A stretch of DNA of 64,000 nucleotides from Diphasiastrum complanatum (taxonomy: Eukaryota; Streptophyta; Lycopodiopsida; Lycopodiales; Lycopodiaceae): the NCBI GenBank assembly GCA_029204225.1, contig CM055109.1:21696317-21760316 (forward strand). The letters run 5' to 3'. Within the stretch, counting starts at the first letter, position 1, and the number at the start of each line of letters is the position of its first letter. The notes under the pieces were generated by a model that had not been told where the DNA came from, did no database searches, and saw nothing but the letters and a program-made list of their open reading frames with translations. Of this stretch, positions 49,601 through 58,900 are shown one piece after another. The translations under genes were made by a program, and so were the position numbers.

Positions 49601-52600
49601 CTTGTTGTTGGAAGCTGTTCTTTTCTGATCTCTTTCAAGTTGAGCTTCTGTTTTAAGCACAGATTTTAGCATGGCAAGTCTTGGGGAGAGTTTGCTGGGT
49701 GAATCTAGCAAACTAGATGGCACAAACTACAGAGTGTGGAAGTTCAAGATAGCCAATATCTTGATGGATAAGAATTGCTGGGAGGTCATGACAGGTACAG
49801 AACCTGTACCAACATCTGATCCTGAATTGAAGGACTACATGAACAGGAGACATAAAGCTCATAGGATAATCAATCTTTCTGTCAAGGACAATATTATTCC
49901 TCACATTTGCAATGCAAGGGATGCAGCTGATGCTTGGACAATTCTGAAGTCTATGTTTGAAACAGTGGATTCAGCCAAGCTGGTGTATTTGCAAAACAGG
50001 TTACATACTCTCAAGATGGAAGCAGGTGCAACAATTGGTGATCATATTACAAAGGTCAAGGACCTATTGGATCAGCTTGCTTCAGTTGGAGAGAAAGTAA
50101 GTGACAGGAGTATTGTTCCCATAGTCTTGAACAGCTTGTCATTCAACTATCAAGACTATGTGATGTCCCTTTCTGCTAGGGAGAAACTCCCAACCTTTGG
50201 GGAGTTATGTGGTCTTCTTTTACAGGAGGAGATGAGAAGGAAGAATCTTTCTGAAAGGGAAGATAATCCAGAGCTTGCATTTGCTTCTAAGAAGAAGCAA
50301 AACTTTCAGAAGAAAGGCAAAGGCAAAAAGAAGAACTCAAAGCAAAGCTTGGAGCAGCAGGTGTCCAAGTTACAGGTTGGAGAGGAGTCAAGCACCAATT
50401 CCTCATCCACACCCAAGAGGAAGGGCAACTGCAACTATTGTGGTAAGTATGGGCATTTTGCTTTTGAATGCAGGAAGAAGCAAAGTGATCAGAAGAAGGG
50501 AAAGAACCAGCAGAGTCACTTTGTTGACAAAGTTGCAGAGGAGGAGCAATCTGGTGTGCTTGAGCTATTCACCGCAGCCCTATCATCTGAATCCACATTT
50601 GGTGGATGGTATATTGATTCTGGAGCCTCAAAGCACATGACACCTCATAGAGATTGGTTCAGCACCTATGAGGAGACAGAAGATAGCCAGCATGTTTGCC
50701 TTGGAGATAATTCTACACGTATGGTGAGGGGCAAAGGTACAGTTGCAATACAGCTATCATCAGGTGAGGTGAAGGAAATTAAAAGTGTGTTGCATGTACC
50801 AGGGTTGGCTAAGAACTTGTTATCTGTTGGTGCCATTACCAAACAGAACATGGTGGTAGAGTTTAATGATTCTAAATGTTTGGTAAAAGACAAAGAGAAG
50901 AACTTCAAAGTGGTAGCCAAGGGAATGCAAGAAGGAGGTCTTTACAAGCTTTTCACAACCATTCCTAGCCAAGAGGCCTTGTCTGCAAGAGATACTAATC
51001 GGGACAAGCTTTGGCATGAGAGATATGGTCATTTGAGTTACAAAAGTTTGCAAGTTTTGAACAGGCACAAAATGGTAGTAGATCTTCCTAGCATTAAGTC
51101 TTCTTCAGATACATGTGAGGCTTGTGCATTAGGGAAGCAACAGAGGAAAAAGTTTCCAAAGGAGAAAGCTACCAGGGCCAAGGGCATTCTTGAACTTGTG
51201 CATTCAGATTTATGTGGTCCCATGCAGGTCAAATCAGCAGGGGGGGCATACTATCTCATGACCTTCGTAGATGATTTCTCTCGGAAGGTATGGGTCTATT
51301 TTCTGAAACTGAAATCTGAAGCGTTCAAATACTTCAAACAGTGGAAAGCTATGGTGGAAAACCACACAGGAAAGAGGTTAAAGACTCTCAGGTCAGATAA
51401 GGGTGGTGAGTATATTTCTGATGAGTTCAAAGATCTTTGCAAAGCTTGTGGGATAAAGAGACAGTTTACTGCTCCACATACACCGCAGCAAAACGGCGTG
51501 GCTGAGCGGAAAAACAGGTCTATAGTTGAGTGTGCGAGGAGCATGCTCAAGGCAAAGGGGTTGCCAAATTCCTTTTGGGCAGAAGCGGTAGCAACTGCTG
51601 TTTTTCTATTGAATAGAAGTCCAACCAAAGCAGTTGAAGGAATCACGCCAGAAGAGGCATATAGTGGCAAGAAGCCCAAAGTGGGCAGCCTTCGAGTATT
51701 TGGGTGTACAGCATATGCACATATACCAAAGGACTTGCGGAAGAAACTTGATGCAAAATCCGTAAAGTGTGTCTTTCTTGGGTATAGTGAAGGTGAGAAA
51801 GCTTATGTGCTATATGATCTCGAAAACAGGAGGAAGATCCTAAGTCGAGATGTCATCTTTGATGAAGAGCATGCACCCAAGATACAGGAGCAGGAGAAGG
51901 AAGGAATTACTGAGTTCATACCCTTGATTGATTCCACGGATGAGGATCCTAGTCAAGAGTCCCGTAAGCCTCAAGTGCAGGAGCAACAACAGGAAATCGA
52001 ACCTACTAGTTCGAGACCTCTTTTTGGCCAAGTACCAGAAGCAGAAGTTGGGGACAAACGGAAGACTAAAACAGTACCATGGGATACGTGGTCACCATCC
52101 ACATCACCTACTGCTAGGAAGAAGCTACCTAGGTGGTATTGGGAAACAATCAAAGAAGGTCAAATGATTGAAGAAGGAGAGAGCAGTGAACAGGGTGTCA
52201 GAAGATCTCTTAGGTCTCATGAGAGACAAGAGACTAACTTTGCTCTTATGTCCACTATTCTGAATGCAGATGAGCCACAATTCTTTCACGAAGCCGTGAG
52301 AGAAAAGGTATGGCAACATGCCATGCAGGAGGAGTACGACTCCATTGTCAAGAATGACACATGGGAGCTCACTACATTGCCAGAAGGGAAGCAACCAATA
52401 GGTTGCAAGTGGGTCTATAAAACCAAGTTTCATGCCAATGGAACAGTGGACAAGTACAAGGCAAGGTTGGTGGCGAAAGGCTATGCTCAGCAAGAGGGGC
52501 TAGACTATGATGAGACATTCGCACCTGTTGCTAAAATGACATCTATCAGGACTGTTTTGGCTATAGCCTCATATTTTGATTGGGATGTCCATCAAATGGA

Positions 52601-55600
52601 TGTCAAGAGTGCCTTTCTTAATGGGCACCTACAGGAGGAGGTTTACATGGAACAACCGCAGGGATTTGAAATAACTGGCAAGGAGAATCTGGTTTGCAGG
52701 CTTAGGAAAGCCTTGTATGGGCTCAAACAGGCGCCAAGGGCTTGGTATAGCCGAATTGATGAGTACTTTGCAAGGCAAGGGTTTGAGAAGAGTAAGTCTG
52801 ATTGCAATCTTTATGTCTTCAGGGAAGGAGAAGACTTTGTGGTTGTTGTGCTCTATGTGGATGATCTACTCATCACGGGAAGCAATAAGAAGCTTATTGC
52901 TTGTGTTAAGAAGAATCTTTCTAATGAGTTTGAAATGAAAGATTTGGGTTTGCTACACTATTGCCTAGGAGTTGAAGTTTGGAAAGGAAAGCGTTGTCTT
53001 TTTATCTCACAGGCAAAGTATGCACAGAAATTATTGAAGAAGTTTAACATGCAAGAAAGCAAACCAATCAGCACACCCATGGATGCAAGCAACAAGCCAT
53101 CAAAAGATGATGGTCCAGCATTTGCAGATGAGACGCTCTATCGTCAATTAGTGGGCAGCCTGATTTACCTTACTACCACCAGGCCAGATATTGCTTATGC
53201 GGTTGGAATCGCAAGTCAATACATGTGTAAGCCTACCGAAGCACATTGGAAGGCAGCAAAGCGGATCCTACGATATGTGAGAGGGACAGTGACTTATGGG
53301 ATTGGATACACGGATGACGGGAACCTTCAGCTGGAAGGCTATTCAGATTCTGATTGGGCAGGTGATAGAGACGATCGGAGATCGACGACAGGCTATTGCT
53401 TCAGCCTAGGTTCAGGGGCTATATCGTGGTGCAGTAAGAAGCAGCCTACTATTGCTCTATCGTCTACCGAAGCTAAGTACAGGGCGACTACGAGGTCCGC
53501 CTGTGAAGCCATTTGGTTACGCCGTCTACTTGAGGACATGCAGATTGCTCAAGTAAGACCTACATTGTTACATTGTGATAACCAAAGCTGCATTCAGCTT
53601 GCAAGGAATCCAGTCTATCATGCACGGACAAAACATATAGAGGTGGACCAGCATTTTATACGAGAGAAAGTGCACAGTGGGGAGATCGAGCTAGTTTATT
53701 GCGACACCAACGACCAGACAGCTGATATTTTTACTAAACCACTTAGTAAAGATAAGTTTGAAAAGTTCAGAACTTTGTTGGGTGTCAGTTTGAATAAAAT
53801 TGCCATTAAGGGGGGGTGTTGAAGAGTAATGCCTATTTTACCCCTTTTGGCTAAGCATTAGTTAAGTTGTACATAACTCATGGGGCATGTTTTTTAATTA
53901 AATGCATGACCCCCCCCTTTTTTTGTTAAGTTATGTAAATTAGTGCAAGTGGCCCACTTGGCCAAGTAGCTCACTCCCATGGTTGACACGTAGACTTTCC
54001 ATGCATGTAAAGGAGGTGCTTGCCTCACAAGGGATTTGGAGGACCCACGCCCTCCTCTCTCTCACTAGCAATTCATTTCTTCTTGAGACTTTTGAGTTTG
54101 TGAGATGCTCATGCAATTCTCCTTGTGTGTGATATTTCCATAGCCAAGTTTTCTCAAGCTTTCATAGTTGATCTAGCATCTGAGTTAAGATACTCCATAG
54201 CTAGGTCTTGTAATTCTTCATCACTGCCCCTAGAGGGCATGCAGCTTCCTTGGGTGTCCGAGATAAGGAAATGGGCAGTGAAGCCAATTCCTTTACACAA
54301 CCTGTATGAAGCCCATAAAACTGTAGAGAAGAACGTGGTTAAAAGTTTTTTAGATGAAGGGCATTTCCGACGCACAAAGAACACGAGGATACTTCTCCCA
54401 AAAATCTTTTGGTCTTGAGAAAGAGAGAGAGTTTAGGTATAAGCTCTTTTGCAGTGTATGTTTACATTTTTGAATACTCAATTTCAAGACTCTTCCACCA
54501 AGCTCATACTTTTTTGAATATGATTGAAGTTTAGTATATTTATTCTAATGTAACCCCATTTCTGGTGATGGTGTTTAGGCTCGAGCTACCGCACCTCAGA
54601 TTGTCAGAAATATATATTATACACTCAACTATACCACGACCACCCTTACCCAGGAGAATATTATATTTAAAAGTCCTTTCCCAAAGATACCTCGATTATC
54701 CAAAGCACAATTCAAATCCTATGTTTTTAACATCCCCAGAGCAGCAACAAGTCCAACGAAATTGAAGGCAAAATTTGCTTAGGCAAAAAATGTGAATCTG
54801 GTTGACCTGAACCTTGGATAACGAACTGTACAAAATGATAATCCCCTAAACCTGAACCTTGGATAACGGACCTTGGATAAAGGAGGCTTTGTTGACTGGT
54901 ATAAAGGAGAAGTTCTAGAAAACTTGCCAAGTATTTGTGACTTCACAATTTTTAACTTGCCTGGTATTTGTGACTTCACAATTTTTTAGAAACCAATCCC
55001 AATCTTTGCTTGTAGAGGATGCATAATGCCTCAAATAATCCTCTAGATAGAAACATCATGTGCAAATACATGACATTGTATAGAGGAGCTAAGATGGGGC
55101 TCCCAAGTAGGGCATCTTATATGATCCAAATGAAGCACTAAACATTAATTGCACAATGAACTTTGCTTAAGCCACTAGCTTGCTCTTGATAATAAGGAAA
55201 AGCTTAGACACCACGCATGTCAATTTGTAGCTTGTAGAGATTTTCCCTTGATGGGTAGGAGGTGGCACTCATCATCCTACTAGCACAAGAAGATAGAGAG
55301 AGGGTGATGAAACTGAAGGAAAGTCCAATGGCATCGAGACCCAAGCTTATATGAACATGACCTGCACAGACACACATGAGATTGAGGGTGAGCAAAAGGG
55401 TAGCAATTCTTCTCCCAACTTGTGGGAATGGCATGAGAGTGCACCCATTTCCTCTATATCAAAGAAAGAAGAAAGCTTTATTATTGTCTTTTGATGCTAA
55501 AAGGCATATAGCACATGTCAAGTGTGTATAATAATAAGGGAGTGTAAGACAGAAATATAAGAGTTTTTAGAACTGATACGAAAATGAAAATGAAACATCA

Positions 55601-55848
55601 ACTCTATAAGAAATATAGTGCCATGACTATGTGTAGCCGATGATATCCATGCACTCTTAGCTAATACAGCTGAAAAAGGCTGTGATATGAGTGCTCAACG
55701 GAATTAGAAAGGCTGGTGCCTACATTGAAGGACGTGCACTTCAGTTTATCCCACAGTTAGGCTTTTGTTTTAACCAAAAGCTTATGAATTTCATGGCCAT
55801 TTTTATCTCCTTCAAAGGATGTGTTAATGAGACTTTCAAAATGAAGTG

Positions 55849-55916
<68 letters not shown>

Positions 55917-58900
55917 TTTGCTCTCCATGTGGCTAAAAACATGATAGCTTTTGGAGCGAGAAACCTTCGCAAATCGATTTCAAGCGATTACAACAGCTAT
56001 GGCACATGCATTGGATGGCATACCTTTTGAAAAATTGGAGATCTCAGATGAAGTTCGTGAGCAGGTAACTAATGAAAATGAATAGGTTGCTCCCTTCTTT
56101 TGAATTTTATAGCTACCTTTAAAGTAAGTGATAATGTGTTTAAGCTCCTTTAATTAACCATGGAAGAATATAGTTAAAAAGAGTCTGTTTGAGACATTAT
56201 TATTTCTCATTGTGGCCCCTAATAATTGAGACACGCTAATTTTTGTAGTGAAAATAAAAACTCAATGTCCCTGCGGTTGTTTGTTGTTATTGATTCTAGC
56301 AGGCAACTTGATCTTGAAACATCAAAATGACCTTGTATTTGATTTCAATAGTTGGTAATGGGAATCAGATCTGAGTTTTAATGCTATAATTTCTATGCTT
56401 TCAAACTGTTATGTGAAGGAGCTCATTTGGATAAATAATGAAGAGGTTAACAGATGATTAATAGTGTACTCTTTAAATGTTTAAGAAGCTTTGTTGTCAC
56501 TACACAATTTTACATAGTAGTCAATTTCCATGATATTATCTACCTTAAAGGCATTAATAAAGTTGATGTCAAAAAACCTTTTTCCCACCAAATTATTTGC
56601 TACCATTCTGTTGCTAATTTTTTTTTTAACAATTCTCCTTACTTATTTTGCATTTTGACAGTACTGGAACTTTTTATTAGCATCATGATCCTTCCACTAG
56701 TCGGAACTTGTGTGAAGATTATGTTTGAAGCAATGTTGCATCTATCAAATACTTATATAGTTGTACTATTGGCCCGAAAGTTCTAGCTAGCTGAAACATC
56801 TATTCTTCTAGACTCTAAAATCTATAACCCATTCTAGTCATAATGAGAACCATACATCAAGCAAGAATCTCAAACCATTTTATAATTGAAAATTTGCATG
56901 TTAGTGTTGCAATATCCTCTTAGAGCTTCTTGTGGAACTATCAAAGCATTGCCATATTGATGATGCATGTTTGAGTCATGAAATGACACAAGCTTAACTA
57001 AGAAAAAACTCAAGATTTAGACCCACTACTGTATATATTTTGTTGGTGAAGTAGAAACATGTGAGAATTCCTTTCTATTTGAGAAGTTTGGGTAGGCCCA
57101 TAGACTCAACATGGCCTTGGACTAATTAATCACTTGAGTGCCAACGGATTGTAAGCTATGATCATGCCCACGGCTAGGCATCTTGCCCAAGTTTGGTCTA
57201 ATGTATTTCAAGCGGCAACCGCTCGAGCCAGTCGAACAAGTTGTGAGATATACAAGGGTGACTGGTGTGAACCTAACTATTGTCGGGGTGGTCATGTTGA
57301 GTGATTGTTTGAGGCACGTGGTGGTTTTAAATATAGAGAATTGATCAAGGCCTAGTTAACTTGAGTTGGCTATGTCACTTGATACTAATTTTTTCTAGTA
57401 CAGTGTTTCAAGGTTGAAGCTTTAACAGATTGAAATAGCTTACTAATTGGTGTTCCGTTTAGAATCTGTGCTTTTTGATTGGTCAACCTGGGTCCTGCTG
57501 TAACTAATTAAAAAAAAAGTAAACTCAAAGTGATTATCTTTTATTTCTTGAAGAACCTGGGACTCATGCTGTTTACAGATGCAAATTTGAAGAAAATGTG
57601 TACAGAAAATGAAAGTGAGGTGTAGACTTGCTTTTCTTTGCAAAATGTGACTGTTGTATGTTCGGCCCTTTGTTGAAAAGTAAAAGGGAAAGTAACGAGT
57701 CTGTTTAGCCATGACTGCAATCATATAAAATGACCATGGTTAACGTCTTTGTTCTTGATTTAGGTTGAACTCGTGCATGCACAACTGAAGAGGGCAAAAG
57801 GAAGATTCGATATGCAGGATATTAAGGTCTATGAGGACATTATGATAACCTTACTGCACAGGTGTGACAGAGACACTGATCATGCAATCTTAGAGAGGCT
57901 GGCTGAGAGTTTGCACTTGAGAACAGTATCCGAATTGAAGCAAGAATCCCAAGCTTTGCAGAATCTGATTTTGGAGCATGTTGGAGAGAGCAATGATACT
58001 ATTGAGAAGGTTTCATGTGTATTGAGAAAGCTAAAAGCAATCGCTGTCATTGACAATCCAGAATCAGATACACCCTACCTTGAAATGGCACGATTGACTG
58101 TGGGTGCCCCCACCGATAAGTTGAGTCCTCCCATGATCCCTGACGATTTCCGATGCCCTATCTCACTGGAGTTGATGAGAGATCCAGTTATTGTAGCAAC
58201 TGGACAGGTTGACCTCCTGCATACAGTAATTTTGATTTTTGTACTTTGAGCATTGAATGTATTGATCCCTTCCATTTTTAGTAGCTTCCGTATTTTCTAT
58301 GTGAATGATCATTACTTGTAGTAAGTTGTGTGCAATATGTTCTTGTTTGACAGAATATTGCTATTCAAAGCAGCTAATTGACATCTTTTTTCATCAAACA
58401 CGATGACCCAGCAATAAATTTTTTTATTTGTTCTGGCTGAATTCTTGAATGTTGAACTGGATGAGGATATGCTACTGAGAATCTCCTGGAAGCTTTTGCT
58501 TACCACCGTGTGTTACTGCTTCTCTTGTTCATTTCATGTTTCTAGTGCTTATGCCTCATATGATGAAAGAAATCGTAATGCTCATTCACCTCATATTGTA
58601 AAAGATGTGCTAATCAGAATACTAAGTTCTTATCACCATGCAGACTTATGAGCGTGCCTGCATTCAGAAGTGGCTGGACGCTGGCCACAAAACTTGCCCT
58701 AAGACTCAGCAAGTGCTTCCTCATTTGATTCTTACTCCCAACTATGTTTTGAGGAGCTTGATCTCTCAATGGTGTGAAACTCATGGTATAGTGCTGCCCC
58801 AGCAGGTGGGCTCCAGCCGTGGAGGCAAATCTGCCAGTAATGGATCTGAAGTTTCTCATGGTGATAGGGACAACATTGCTGTTCTGGTTCAGAATCTTGC

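Larger units (their letters stand above)
48798..54220 (+). mobile_element. Full-length, very young Ty1/Copia retrotransposon
   Basis: 5,423 bp with two 404-bp LTRs differing at one base, perfect 5-bp target duplications TCACT (48793-48797 and 54221-54225), a primer site, a polypurine tract and one uninterrupted 1383-codon gag-pol frame. It is in the same orientation as the U-box gene and inside its first intron. By LTR comparison it is by far the most recent insertion in the window. One catalytic-site change in RNase H may make it non-autonomous. Confidence 0.97.
37796..55947 (+). other. 18,152-bp first intron of the U-box gene
   Basis: The donor is CTG|GTACGA after SKIYL, and the acceptor is ATGATAG before CTTTTGGAGCGAG. 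Both sides keep phase 0 and restore the family's usual sequence. The intron contains two LINEs, helicase-gene fragments, a full-length young Copia, a LINE 3' tail and several AG microsatellites. The acceptor is only about 35 bp downstream of an (AG)n tract (55850-55911) and has no strong pyrimidine run, so an (AG)n expansion may have displaced it. Confidence 0.85.
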
